Shown here: positions 46,897 through 55,527 of the stretch, piece by piece
Layout: every line of letters begins with the position of its first letter
Position numbering within the stretch: the first letter of the stretch is position 1
Virus record (IMG/VR): IMGVR_UViG_3300047095_000811
Span: 1-64,000 of that record
From: a virus
Strand: one strand, 5' to 3'
Length of the DNA stretch: 64,000 bases
Notes under the pieces: generated by a model
The model's database searches: none
Seen by the model: only the letters and a program-made list of their open reading frames with translations
What the model was told of the DNA's origin: nothing
Made by a program: the position numbers and the translations under genes

Positions 46897-47654
46897 TAGT
46901 TCCAAGCCAGCTGGAACTTCTTGAATTCAGAGTGGTCGTAAAGCTTGTCGCAGAGCATGTTGGAGGCGGAATCGAGGATCATGTCGTTGTCAAACCAAAC
47001 GATGTTCGCGCCGTGTTTCTCGGTCAGCTCGGCGGCGTCTGGGAGCTCCACGTTGTAGCGGTATCGCGGGATCAGGAATTCCTTGTCCTTTGAGTCGGTG
47101 TTGACGATGACATCGCGGATGTTGGCGACGTGGTCGTCCACGAACGAGCTGTACTTGATTTCTCGCTCGTTGATGGCGTGGGACTTGGTCTCGCCGCTCT
47201 CGGTGAAGACGTAGTGGATCGGGACTTCCAGCTTCAGCTCGCCGAAGACGCGTTCGAGGAACCGGACCTTGCTTCCGGTCACGGGGTACTTGAGGTCGAT
47301 GCAGCTCGTGACGATCCAGATGCTGTCGATGACGCCCATGCGCACCATCTGCTTAAGCGCGATGGTGTACGCGCTCGGGTTGAGGTCGTCGTAGAACTTC
47401 GAGTCCATGAAGTACTTGTCCAGCATCTTCTTCTTCAGTCCGGCGTCGAGCCAGTCGCCCGACTTGAAGTGGGACGAGATGTCAAAGTCCTCCCGATTCA
47501 TGGGATGGGAGGAGATCGCATATCGCACTGATTCTTCCGGGATTTGCTTCAGCAAGGCGTCGTCGGAGAGGATGTGTTGGATCCACTTCCCTGCTGTGTT
47601 GACGAGCACGTCGTCGCAGTCGGTGGCGATGACAAATTTTGGGGCTTGGATCAT
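46896..47654 (-). CDS. HAD-superfamily phosphatase, 5'-nucleotidase-like
   Basis: 252 residues; start ATG 47654 after TTTAAAGGACACAAA. Motif I VIATDCDDVLVNTAGKW (about 10-26) holds the two catalytic Asp. SIWIVTSCIDLKY is motif II (T/S), a Lys in VTGSKVRFLE may be motif III, and YSSFVDDHVANIRDV carries the motif IV Asp pair. The size and the DCDDVL start fit deoxyribonucleotidase-like enzymes. Likely role in nucleotide turnover; substrate unknown. Confidence 0.82.
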   Translation of the reverse strand: MIQAPKFVIATDCDDVLVNTAGKWIQHILSDDALLKQIPEESVRYAISSHPMNREDFDISSHFKSGDWLDAGLKKKMLDKYFMDSKFYDDLNPSAYTIALKQMVRMGVIDSIWIVTSCIDLKYPVTGSKVRFLERVFGELKLEVPIHYVFTESGETKSHAINEREIKYSSFVDDHVANIRDVIVNTDSKDKEFLIPRYRYNVELPDAAELTEKHGANIVWFDNDMILDSASNMLCDKLYDHSEFKKFQLAWN

Positions 47655-47670
47655 TTTGTGTCCTTTAAAG

Positions 47671-47702
47671 AAAAAAGAGAGACCGGTCATCCCGGTCTCT
47701 CT
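47671..47702 (-). terminator. Intrinsic terminator after the SSB-candidate gene
   Basis: Stem GAGAGACCGG/CCGGTCTCTC with a short loop is followed on the minus strand by TTTTTTCTTT. Confidence 0.9.
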
Positions 47703-47726
47703 CATTATTCTGACTTCAGGTCAGGA

Positions 47727-48458
47727 TCAGTCAGCGAACTCGTCGTCCAGCTTGGCTTTCTTCTTCGGCGGAGTCTTCTTGCTACCGCTGTCGTCGTCGC
47801 CGGAATCGCTGTCGCTATCGCCGCCATCTTCTTCCTCGACGCTGCGACGGCTACCGCCGCGACGAGCACCGCCACCGGAAGCAGGGCTACCACCGGCGCG
47901 TTTCGCACCGTGGTAGGCGACGTTGAAGGAGTTGTTGATCAGCTGAGAGCAGAACTCCAGCAGCAGCAGCATGTCGATGTCGAGGGTCTCTGCGCTTTCC
48001 TCGTTGTCGGTGGTCTTGTAGTTCACGTCGCCGTGCTGCATGACGTGGTACATCTTTTCTTCCTCGTCGTCCTTCTTGGTGGTCAGACGCAGGATGTAGT
48101 TGTCGTAGTGCTTGCCGGACAGCTTCAGCGTGTTCGGCTTGAAGATGGCGATGGTGCGGGAGTTCTTACCGCCGCCGAAGGTGATGGTTGCCATCTTCAG
48201 TTCTTCGTTTTCCATCAGGTTGGTGATGGCGGAACGGAGCTGGATGGCACCTTGGGCGTCCATCGCGAAGTTCAGCTTCGAGTCATAGTCGAAGACGTTG
48301 TCCCCCTTCTTCGGCTCCTTGCCGACGAATTCGTCGAAGATCGGAGCCAGCGAGATCATGCCGCGACCTTCGACCCAGACGAAGCTCATCGCGGTGAAGT
48401 GACGCTCATAGGAGCTCAGGTCGGCATTGGTGAAGGTGGATTTGCGTTGCTCAGCCAT
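47727..48458 (-). CDS. Candidate single-stranded DNA-binding protein (243 aa)
   Basis: Start at ATG 48458 after GAAAGGCTAAAACC; a longer frame is rejected. Residues about 1-150 are beta-rich (FTAMSFVWVEGRGMISLAPI; KMATITFGGGKNSRTIAIF). They are followed by a Gly/Arg-rich flexible linker (AGGSPASGGGARRGGSRRS), an acidic Asp/Ser stretch and a tail ending KKKAKLDDEFAD. An OB-like body, glycine linker and acidic tip is the plan of phage SSBs. Neighbouring replication genes support this. Not proven by any diagnostic motif. Confidence 0.6.
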   Translation of the reverse strand: MAEQRKSTFTNADLSSYERHFTAMSFVWVEGRGMISLAPIFDEFVGKEPKKGDNVFDYDSKLNFAMDAQGAIQLRSAITNLMENEELKMATITFGGGKNSRTIAIFKPNTLKLSGKHYDNYILRLTTKKDDEEEKMYHVMQHGDVNYKTTDNEESAETLDIDMLLLLEFCSQLINNSFNVAYHGAKRAGGSPASGGGARRGGSRRSVEEEDGGDSDSDSGDDDSGSKKTPPKKKAKLDDEFAD

Positions 48459-48462
48459 GGTT

Positions 48463-49191
48463 TTAGCCTTTCTTGGTGGTGTACTTGTGGAGATCGAAGA
48501 GATGGAATTGATAGCAGACATCGTACTCTGCGTTTCCGTAGTGTACGTACAGCCGATTTCCTCCGCTGTGGAGCATAAGAAACTCGGTTGTGTCTTTCTT
48601 CTTCGTCTTGAGTTTGACGAAGTTGTTGAGGCAGATCAGAGTCTTATTCCGGAGACTCAACCCCAATTTGCTGTTGAAGAGATGCACCTCGTCGCCCTTG
48701 ATCTCAAGGAAGACGAACTCGTTCTGGACGAGCGACTTCTTGTGGTCGAGGATGTCGATGATGTCGCCGATCAGGATCTTCTCCTCCTTCAGCATTTCGC
48801 CTTCGTACCACAGCGACATGGTAGAGCAGTCGTGCTCCTCCAGCTGCGAGATCGGAACGTCGGTGAGTCTCTGAGGGGGGAAACTGTCGGTGTAAGACAC
48901 CGGAAAGCTATGGCCTGCAAGGGTGATGTCCTTGGAGGAAATCATGCTCTCCTTTTCTTCTTTGCCCTTCTTGTGCTCTGCAATGAATGCGTAGAGCTCC
49001 TTCCCGTTGGGGATCGACAAGAATCTCTTCCCGGAAGGATTATCGATTTTGAACCCTTTGGGTTCGATGTAGACGTCTGACTGCTCGTCCGCGCCAATGA
49101 AATGGCCGTCCTTGAAGTCATACCAGTACGGGTCGTTCTTGAGCCACTGATTTACGTCGTACAGCCTCTTGTAGTCTAATGGATGCGCCAT
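48463..49191 (-). CDS. Replication-region protein of unknown function (242 aa)
   Basis: Start at ATG 49191 after TTGAGGGACCATTCG; the longer frame crosses a leader inverted repeat. Mixed alpha/beta (DYKRLYDVNQWLKNDPYWYD; LIGDIIDILDHKKSLVQNEF; NEFVFLEIKGDEVHLFNSKL). Four bases upstream of the SSB candidate. Size and strand pattern would allow a sliding clamp or loader-like factor, but no motif supports that. Confidence 0.7.
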   Translation of the reverse strand: MAHPLDYKRLYDVNQWLKNDPYWYDFKDGHFIGADEQSDVYIEPKGFKIDNPSGKRFLSIPNGKELYAFIAEHKKGKEEKESMISSKDITLAGHSFPVSYTDSFPPQRLTDVPISQLEEHDCSTMSLWYEGEMLKEEKILIGDIIDILDHKKSLVQNEFVFLEIKGDEVHLFNSKLGLSLRNKTLICLNNFVKLKTKKKDTTEFLMLHSGGNRLYVHYGNAEYDVCYQFHLFDLHKYTTKKG

Positions 49192-49239
49192 CGAATGGTC
49201 CCTCAACGCTAGTAAATTTGTGTTGTCACGTATCACTAG

Positions 49240-49254
49240 CACGGAAATGATATA
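49240..49254 (-). promoter_or_regulatory. Phage promoter motif (TATATCATTTCCGTG)
   Basis: Match to the 15-base consensus, 48 bases upstream of ATG 49191. A GCTAGT/ACTAGC repeat with a 21-base loop lies in the leader. Confidence 0.65.
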
Positions 49255-49275
49255 TCGATGAACCTGCCTTTGGGG

Positions 49276-49833
49276 TTAGTCGTCGTCCGATTCGTCAGAA
49301 GGCTCGACACCCATGAGCTCGGAGAAGATCTTCCTTGCGTCTTCTTTTGCCTTCTCGTGGACCAGACGTTCCAGCTCCCACTCAAGGTGGTTGCGGTAAG
49401 AGGAGACAATCTTGTCTTTCGACTTCTGAGTCAGCTTGAGATCCTGCATCCGGTCGGAGAAGTGCTCCAAGAAGAACTGTTTTGCCGTTGCCTCCATCTT
49501 GTCTTGGAAGAAGCGGTACATCGCAGTCTTGTTGAAGTCGTGGCTCTTGGGTTGGAGCCCGGAGTGCCAGCTGTCTTCGAACCCGATGAAGCCGAGGATC
49601 ATCGACTTCATGTGTTCTTCGAAGAAGTTCTCTACGTAAACCTTGACGCTGTTTTCATTGAAGAGTTTGTCAAACTCCTCCTTGGCAACAGGCTGAGCCT
49701 CCGCCAGACCTTTCTTAGCTGCCGCCGAGATTAGCCCTTTTCGTTGCATGGCTTCTCGCAGCTGGACTACTACATCAGGGGGAAGCATCCCGCCTGCGAT
49801 TTTCTTTAACTCGGTGTCGTTTTCGAGCGCCAT
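49276..49833 (-). CDS. Hypothetical helical protein (185 aa)
   Basis: ATG 49833 in a TGATG overlap with the upstream gene. Mostly helical and charged (NSVKVYVENFFEEHMKSMIL; HLEWELERLVHEKAKEDARK), with an acidic end DESDDD. No family recognised. Co-transcribed with the polymerase half. Confidence 0.72.
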   Translation of the reverse strand: MALENDTELKKIAGGMLPPDVVVQLREAMQRKGLISAAAKKGLAEAQPVAKEEFDKLFNENSVKVYVENFFEEHMKSMILGFIGFEDSWHSGLQPKSHDFNKTAMYRFFQDKMEATAKQFFLEHFSDRMQDLKLTQKSKDKIVSSYRNHLEWELERLVHEKAKEDARKIFSELMGVEPSDESDDD

Positions 49834-50147
49834 CAGTTACTCCACTTGACCCCTTCGGTCATTGCTTCTTTGATGAATTTCAGCATCAAAGCTTTGTCAG
49901 ACTCGCGGTGAATGAAGGGAACGTCGGAGATTCCGATACTCCCGTTCTTGGTTCCAGACTGGTAGCTCTTCACGACCCGGTATGGAACCCCGGAGGTCTT
50001 GTCGAACTCGAAGTAGGTGTCGAGTTCTATCGTTCCGTCCTGAAAGATTCGGAACTTGTAGAAGTGCTTCTCTTTGGCGTCTTCTTTCGGAGTGACGAGG
50101 ACAATTGCTGCGTCATACTTGTTCTTGGGGTTTTCAAAAGTGAACAT
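49833..50147 (-). CDS. Hypothetical protein (104 aa)
   Basis: ATG 50147 following AGCCGGAGAATCG. Beta-rich N-terminal half (KYDAAIVLVTPKEDAKEKHF; YKFRIFQDGTIELDTYFEF) and a helical C-terminus. Located between the polymerase half and the 185-residue gene. Function unknown. Confidence 0.7.
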   Translation of the reverse strand: MFTFENPKNKYDAAIVLVTPKEDAKEKHFYKFRIFQDGTIELDTYFEFDKTSGVPYRVVKSYQSGTKNGSIGISDVPFIHRESDKALMLKFIKEAMTEGVKWSN

Positions 50148-50166
50148 TCGATTCTCCGGCTGAAGA

Positions 50167-50184
50167 GGGCGGGTTTCCCCACCC
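50167..50184 (-). terminator. Weak terminator after the polymerase N-half
   Basis: A 7-bp stem GGGTGGG/CCCGCCC (one U-G on the minus strand) with a GAAA loop is followed by TCTTCAG, a poor T-tract. Confidence 0.45.
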
Positions 50185-50189
50185 TGCTG

Positions 50190-51896
50190 TCAAGTTACAT
50201 AGTGCTCAAGGTCCGAGAGGATGTCGGAGACGTTGGGCAAGCCAAGAAGCTCTTTCCCGATCTTCACCGGGTCGGCTTCGGCCAGCATCGTCGGGATCTC
50301 GTCGTCCAGCTCCGGTCTCTCCTTGCACATGATCTTCCCGATCATGGTGTCTGCGTCGATGTTGAACGCCAAGATGATGGACGGATACAGGGACGCCAAG
50401 TCTTCGTCGATGACGTTCTCGTAAACTTTCGTGGATCTCTGCCCGTTGAGTTTGATCCCGACCGGGACCATCTTGCTCGGAAGGGCTACGAAAGCTCCAC
50501 GGAATTTCTTCTTTTCTCCGTGGTCCTTCTGCTTGTTGTGGTTGTTGGAGAGGATGTACCCTTCTTTCTCCAACAGCATGGCTGCGAAGTTCCGGATCGA
50601 CGTGGTCTTCGTCATCACCTTGGAGAAGCGAGTGGCGGTCATCAGCCCCATGTTGTACAGGAGGTCGATGTCCTTGTTCTTCTCCTCCAGCTGGTACAGG
50701 CGGAAGGAGTCGTAGAGCGAGTACTTCAGGAACCCCTCGAAGTCGATGTACATGGCATCTTGGATGTCTCCCTCGTACTCGAACTTGCTCTCGCCAATCT
50801 CCTCGAACAGGATCGCGTCAAGAGCATAGGACTCCCGCTTGCCCATCGTAGCCCGGATCGAGGCGAAGTTCTCCAGAAGACAGATGAATTGCGTGTACCC
50901 GGTGACGTCGAACACCGACTTGCGCTTCGACCAGTCCGTATTGAAGGTATCCGGGCGAATGTCCACCTGACGGTAAGGAAAGTCTTGATGACACATGATC
51001 CGAGTAACGTTCTCCTTTTCCTTCAGGAGACGGTTCATGAGCGTCGGCATATCGAACGAGGCGTTCCACGCACCGCAGAAGTCCGGCTTGTCTCGCTTCA
51101 CCAGCGCGAAGAACTTGGCGATCAGGGTCGCCTCGTCGTCGTAGATGTGGAAGCGGATGTCTTTCAGCTTCTTGTAGTTTGCTTTCCCGTTGTTCGTGTT
51201 GAACTCTTCGAGAAGTATCTGGACGTACTCTTCCTTGTGCTCTTCGAACGCTTCTAGGAACTCCGTCTGGCTATGGTTATTCGGGTTGCGGAGGATGAAC
51301 GAGTGCAGCGTCATCGTCGGCTCGTACATGTACGAGATCAGAGACACTGCGCATGGCGCAGCTTCTGGCTCCGGGAAGCCTTCGAATCCGTAGATGTCCA
51401 CCTCGATGTCAAAGAAAGCTTTGGCCAGAGGTATGTGCATCATCTGGCTTTTGTTCTTGTCTAGCCACTCCCGGATCTTGTAGTCTGCGAGGTGGATGTC
51501 TGTCAGATGAAGGTCGATGTCCTTCTCAAGCGTCCAGAGTTCTCTGTACTTGCCGTTCGAGACGCAGTCCTTGAAGAACTTCATCTGGTTGGAGACTTCA
51601 GCCATCTTGCGGTAGATGTCCTCGTAACGGACCGTGTACGCCTTGCAATCCTCCTTCTTGACGTAGTTGACCTCGCTACGGTCTTTCTTCTCTTGAGGCG
51701 TCTCACCTTGATGGAGGTGGTGAGTGCTGTAGAAGGTGTACTCCGGGTTTTCCTCGACAACAACCTCCTTGCGAATCGTGCCGTCGTCCATCGCGTGATT
51801 CTCGACGTACATGATCTTCGGAATGCTACGGTAGCCCCGGTCGTTCTCCGCCCGTAGGTAGATCACGTTGGACAGTGCTTTTCCTATTGTCTTCAT
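50190..51896 (-). CDS. B-family DNA polymerase, N-terminal half (exonuclease and palm motif A)
   Basis: 568 residues, ATG 51896 after AAGTGAGGAAAA. The 3'-5' exonuclease is complete: AKAFFDIEVD (Exo I, about 164-173), FCGAWNASFDMPTL (Exo II, about 283-296) and LKYSLYDSFRLYQ (Exo III). Palm motif A, NVIDEDLASLYPSIILAFN (about 486-504), ends this half, after which the protein stops 60 residues later at LSDLEHYVT. Motifs B and C are missing; they are in the gene at 61801. No split-intein sequence is seen, so the halves probably bind each other. Confidence 0.93.
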   Translation of the reverse strand: MKTIGKALSNVIYLRAENDRGYRSIPKIMYVENHAMDDGTIRKEVVVEENPEYTFYSTHHLHQGETPQEKKDRSEVNYVKKEDCKAYTVRYEDIYRKMAEVSNQMKFFKDCVSNGKYRELWTLEKDIDLHLTDIHLADYKIREWLDKNKSQMMHIPLAKAFFDIEVDIYGFEGFPEPEAAPCAVSLISYMYEPTMTLHSFILRNPNNHSQTEFLEAFEEHKEEYVQILLEEFNTNNGKANYKKLKDIRFHIYDDEATLIAKFFALVKRDKPDFCGAWNASFDMPTLMNRLLKEKENVTRIMCHQDFPYRQVDIRPDTFNTDWSKRKSVFDVTGYTQFICLLENFASIRATMGKRESYALDAILFEEIGESKFEYEGDIQDAMYIDFEGFLKYSLYDSFRLYQLEEKNKDIDLLYNMGLMTATRFSKVMTKTTSIRNFAAMLLEKEGYILSNNHNKQKDHGEKKKFRGAFVALPSKMVPVGIKLNGQRSTKVYENVIDEDLASLYPSIILAFNIDADTMIGKIMCKERPELDDEIPTMLAEADPVKIGKELLGLPNVSDILSDLEHYVT

Positions 51897-51902
51897 TTTT
51901 CC

Positions 51903-52586
51903 TCACTTAAACATCATGGAGTATTTCTCCAGTTGGTCTTTCATCTCGGCTTCCTGATCTGGCTTCAGATCGCAAGAGCCGCTCGGGGCGACGATCTTGT
52001 TCACTCTCGAATCTGCCGAGAAGCCTATTGTTTGCTGTATCTTTACCCCACTTCCGATCATCTTCTCAGCAATGGCACCGGTTTTCCCGGCGAAGTTGAC
52101 TGGCACGAGAACTCGCATCTTCGGGTTAGTGACCGGCCTCTCGATTGAGATGTGATCGGTGACAATGCGCTCCAGAACTCCTTTTCGTATCACAGGAAAA
52201 GCAAGGAGCATTATCCAGCATCCGTAGTAGACGAGCTTGTAGTGCTTCTCGTCCACTCGGTACAGAATCGTAGTCTCTTCTTCTTCGCACCTGGCTTCGT
52301 GGAAGGATACGGTCAGGTTCGCGTTTTCGACAAAGAAGGACGGGTCCACAACGAGCTCGTCTTTGTACTCGTCGAGCTCGTTCATTCTGACAAACTTCCC
52401 ATTTCTCGAAATCCCCAACGTGCCGTCTTCCATGACGACCATCGTGTTGTCTGGGAGAGAGTCCTGAGACAGTTTCCCTCGAATGACGCTACTGGAGCAA
52501 GATGCGTCTATGGACATCAGGTTCGCGTTGGAGAGACCGACGCTGAGAGACTGGTTTGAGAGGATTGGCGGTGTTAGAGTACTCAT
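51903..52586 (-). CDS. Hypothetical protein (227 aa)
   Basis: ATG 52586 in an ATGA-type overlap with the upstream gene. Beta-rich, with a hydrophobic patch (KLVYYGCWIMLLAFPVIRKG) and a Ser/Asn-rich N-terminus. No recognised motif. Located 6 bases before the polymerase half. Confidence 0.72.
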   Translation of the reverse strand: MSTLTPPILSNQSLSVGLSNANLMSIDASCSSSVIRGKLSQDSLPDNTMVVMEDGTLGISRNGKFVRMNELDEYKDELVVDPSFFVENANLTVSFHEARCEEEETTILYRVDEKHYKLVYYGCWIMLLAFPVIRKGVLERIVTDHISIERPVTNPKMRVLVPVNFAGKTGAIAEKMIGSGVKIQQTIGFSADSRVNKIVAPSGSCDLKPDQEAEMKDQLEKYSMMFK

Positions 52587-53395
52587 AAGAGAAGAATCAT
52601 CTTTCGCTTTTCATCATCGCTGACGAACTTGTTGTTGGAGTAAGCTTGCTTGAGCTTCTCGATGGCCTCCTGTGCGACGTTGCCAGTTTTTGACCTGTGA
52701 TACATGAACCTACGGCTTGCTGGCTGAGTCGAAGTCTTGACACTGACGAAGTGCTCGTAGATCCCGAAGAATTCTTCTGCGTCGAGGATCATGTACTGCA
52801 TGCACTTCAGGAGGGCATCGCTAGAGCTAAGTTGGCACTTCTCCAGAAGGTTCATCTCCAGAATCTTCTCGAAGACCTCGGTGTTCCGCTTTGCCTCTTT
52901 CCGGTCGGCGGTCTTGAACGCCAGAAAGAATCCCCGAATCGGGTTGGAGTCGAATGACCCTTCGTTCGGCTCCGGGTATTTGAACACGAGCTCTATTAAC
53001 CCTGCGTCGTAGATGAGCGCCGGACTGCCGATGGCGTCAACGATTCCACGTACAAAGCATCGTCTGTGGCTCATGTTTGGTAGCGTTTCTGACACTTCAT
53101 CGAACTCGCTCGTGTCAGATTCCGATATCAGCTTTGGGATCAGCACGTCTCGAACCTCTTTCAACGCAGCAGCTCTTGCGCTTGAGAAGTGGAACCCCTC
53201 TTTATTCTTACTCCAATCATAAATGCCAAGTCGCTTGGTTTCGCGATCAGCATACGACAGTGTGGTTTCTCTCACCTTCGGGGCCTTCTTGGTGCGCCCA
53301 GCGTGGTACTTCTCCAAAGACGTCATCTCGTTGGCAAAAGTGTGTCGATCGACGAGACGCTCAATGGTCTCCTTGGTTCTTGCGGATAGGCTCAT
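52583..53395 (-). CDS. Hypothetical protein (270 aa)
   Basis: Start at ATG 53395 after CCAGAGGAAACGCAA; the in-frame ATG at 53416 overlaps the promoter motif. Helical and basic, with SHRRCFVRGIVDAIGSPALI in the middle and an aromatic segment YMILDAEEFFGIYEHFVSVK. First gene of the polymerase operon. Function unknown. Confidence 0.75.
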   Translation of the reverse strand: MSLSARTKETIERLVDRHTFANEMTSLEKYHAGRTKKAPKVRETTLSYADRETKRLGIYDWSKNKEGFHFSSARAAALKEVRDVLIPKLISESDTSEFDEVSETLPNMSHRRCFVRGIVDAIGSPALIYDAGLIELVFKYPEPNEGSFDSNPIRGFFLAFKTADRKEAKRNTEVFEKILEMNLLEKCQLSSSDALLKCMQYMILDAEEFFGIYEHFVSVKTSTQPASRRFMYHRSKTGNVAQEAIEKLKQAYSNNKFVSDDEKRKMILLL

Positions 53396-53416
53396 TTGCG
53401 TTTCCTCTGGTTTCAA

Positions 53417-53431
53417 CAGACCAATAATATA
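53417..53431 (-). promoter_or_regulatory. Variant phage promoter motif (TATATTATTGGTCTG)
   Basis: Weaker match to the 15-base motif, 22 bases upstream of ATG 53395 in the divergent gap before the rightward capsid operon. Confidence 0.45.
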
Positions 53432-53466
53432 TTTTCAAAATCCGTTATAGGATTGAAAGGGCTCAC

Positions 53467-54264
53467 ATGAGTAGCACGGACGTAGTTAGATCCGACGAGC
53501 CAGTAAACGATCCGACCGAAATCACCCTGCGCGACATCCTCCAGCGAAACCAATTCAAGGAGAACGACGGCCTTCTCGACAGTGAAATCACTGAGCTTGA
53601 GAGTCTGTACTCGATGTCGAAGCAGATCCTCATGGACGAGGCTAACGGCGGCGCAAGCAGCAGTGCGCCAAAGAGGCTCGGCACGATCGACGCTGGTAAG
53701 AAGAAGAACTTCATGTTCATCGCAAACCAGACCGCTAACCTCATCAGCATCCGTAAGCTGAAGATGGAGCTGGTCCGGCAGAAGGCTGACCTGAAGCGAG
53801 ACGAGTTGGACCGCTCCATAAAGGCGCTAGTTCAGATCGCCAAAGAGGCGAAGTCTGGAGACGACGAGGGAAATCCGAAGCGCGTTCTCGACTTCCTCAT
53901 CAACAACCTCAACATCAACATTCCGATCGGACCTTCTCCAGTGCTCCGCAACGAGGCGGATGTGGATGCTCTTCTGGAGAGAGCCTTGGAGGACGCCGGT
54001 TTCGGATCCCCCAAAGAGAAGGTGGTCGATGCCGAGATCTTGGAGACGATCGAGACCGCCGGGGGAGACTCTCAGTACGTGCGGGAGTACAACGGCACCG
54101 ACGACATTCTGGTGTACAACCCGGATGGCGAGAAGGTGTACGTCGTCACCAAGGACTACGAGATCGTCCGAGAGCTGGCCGAAGACGAGTACGACGCCGA
54201 GATCCTCGACGACGGCACATTCGTAGACACTTTGACCAACACCATCATCGAAATACTGGAGTAA
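53467..54264 (+). CDS. Hypothetical protein at the start of the capsid operon (265 aa)
   Basis: ATG 53467 after TTGAAAGGGCTCAC. A helical body (ISIRKLKMELVRQKADLKRD; LDRSIKALVQIAKEAKSGDD) and an acidic, Asp/Glu-rich C-terminal third. Its place ahead of lysozyme and capsid would fit a small terminase or a prohead component, but no motif decides this. Three bases before the lysozyme start. Confidence 0.72.
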   Translation: MSSTDVVRSDEPVNDPTEITLRDILQRNQFKENDGLLDSEITELESLYSMSKQILMDEANGGASSSAPKRLGTIDAGKKKNFMFIANQTANLISIRKLKMELVRQKADLKRDELDRSIKALVQIAKEAKSGDDEGNPKRVLDFLINNLNINIPIGPSPVLRNEADVDALLERALEDAGFGSPKEKVVDAEILETIETAGGDSQYVREYNGTDDILVYNPDGEKVYVVTKDYEIVRELAEDEYDAEILDDGTFVDTLTNTIIEILE

Positions 54265-54267
54265 AAG

Positions 54268-54777
54268 ATGGCAAACGAAGAAATGAGAACTGGCGTTGGC
54301 GGCAAGTCCGTCATCACGCACTACGAACAAGGGCCGGAAGGCGGCTTTGCCAAGAAGCGGTACTACTGCTCCTCCGGCAAGCCGACCATCGGCTGGGGTC
54401 ACGTCATCCTCCCGGAAGAGAAAGCAGAGCTCTGGGACGCCACGATCGACGCAGCCAAGGCAGACTCGATCCTCGCCAAGGACCTCGTCAAATACGAGTC
54501 CTCGGTCAAGAAGCTGGTGAAGGTCAAGCTGACTCAGAACCAGTTCGACGCGCTGGTGAGCTTCTGCCTGAACGCAGGCGAAGGTTCTCTCGCTGCATCG
54601 ACCCTACTGAAGAAGGTTAACGCCGGTCTGCATGCGGAAGTCCCTGCTGAATTCCTCAAGTGGAAGTACGGCACCGACCCGAAGACCAAGCAGAAGATTG
54701 AGCTCAAGGGTCTCCTGTACCGCCGCCAGACCGAAGCCCTTCTGTACGACAAGGGTGAAGTGAAATTCTTCAACTAA
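54268..54777 (+). CDS. T4-type lysozyme / GH24 endolysin
   Basis: 169 residues. VITHYEQGPEGGFAKKRYYC followed by SSGKPTIGWGHV gives the GH24 catalytic Glu, then a Cys where T4 has Asp20, then Thr. Cys at that position is known in E-D/C-T lysozymes. LTQNQFDALVSFCLNAGEG is the conserved helix, and LLYRRQTEALLY the C-terminal one. No signal peptide, so it needs a holin or acts within the virion. Lies in the capsid operon. Confidence 0.92.
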   Translation: MANEEMRTGVGGKSVITHYEQGPEGGFAKKRYYCSSGKPTIGWGHVILPEEKAELWDATIDAAKADSILAKDLVKYESSVKKLVKVKLTQNQFDALVSFCLNAGEGSLAASTLLKKVNAGLHAEVPAEFLKWKYGTDPKTKQKIELKGLLYRRQTEALLYDKGEVKFFN

Positions 54778-54786
54778 GGACACGGC

Positions 54787-55434
54787 ATGGCAAACCCTCT
54801 CTTTCTAGACGAGTCTGCCCTGTACCAGTTCTTCCTCAGTGAAGACGCGGTATTGATGGAAGCAGACGACGAAGACACCGAGGATCCGCAGGGATCCGAC
54901 AAAGAAAAAGACGCTCCGGACGCCGGAGCAGACGGTAAAGACACCGAGGCAGACGCGAGCGATGCTTCTGAGACCGACGATGCTCCCGCTGAGAGCGACG
55001 ACGAGTCCGAAGAATCTAGCGACGACTCCTCTGACGACGAGAGCGAACCCCCGGCTCCTAAGAAGAAGCCCTCTCGGTTTGCAATCAAGGTAGACGATAC
55101 GCCGCAGAATAGAGCGTTCATGTTCGAGAAGTTTGAAGCTCTCAACACGATGCACCAGAATCTGCGCCAGTTCATCGAGAACATCAGAGATCGGGCGAAC
55201 CTCTCTCCGGCGCAAGAAAAGATCTTCAGCCAGCTGGAGGTCAAGATCGGCTCGAACATCGACCTCCTGAAGGAAATGGTCGATGGTGAGATGCTTCTTG
55301 AGATGGAAATGTCCGACATCTTCGGCCTGTATAAAATTTACTTCAACGACGCTAGCAGCGTCAACAAAGTGATCAGGTCAATCATGAACACTGGACAAAA
55401 GGACGGTAAGAAGCGCCAGCCCAAACGTGGCTGA
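54787..55434 (+). CDS. Acidic prohead or scaffold-like protein (215 aa)
   Basis: ATG 54787 after AAGGACACGGC. The N-terminus MANPLFLDESALYQFFLSED repeats the F-L-x-E pattern. Residues about 25-88 are nearly all Asp/Glu/Ser/Ala. The C-terminal half is helical (NTMHQNLRQFIENIRDRANL), with a basic end (GKKRQPKRG). A short, acidic then helical protein just before the capsid gene fits a scaffold, or an internal protein trimmed by a prohead protease. Confidence 0.75.
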   Translation: MANPLFLDESALYQFFLSEDAVLMEADDEDTEDPQGSDKEKDAPDAGADGKDTEADASDASETDDAPAESDDESEESSDDSSDDESEPPAPKKKPSRFAIKVDDTPQNRAFMFEKFEALNTMHQNLRQFIENIRDRANLSPAQEKIFSQLEVKIGSNIDLLKEMVDGEMLLEMEMSDIFGLYKIYFNDASSVNKVIRSIMNTGQKDGKKRQPKRG

Positions 55435-55467
55435 AACCTACTGTCATGAAGTAACATCCGATTAGAG

Positions 55468-55488
55468 AGCTCCCTTCGGAGGGGAGCT
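55468..55488 (+). promoter_or_regulatory. Leader hairpin before the capsid gene
   Basis: AGCTCCC/GGGAGCT stem with a TTCGGAG loop, 40 bases upstream of the capsid start, no T-tract. A stability or attenuation element for a high-level mRNA is possible. Confidence 0.5.
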
Positions 55489-55527
55489 AAAGTCAATCAT
55501 TCGACTCTTTTCAAAGGAACCATAACT

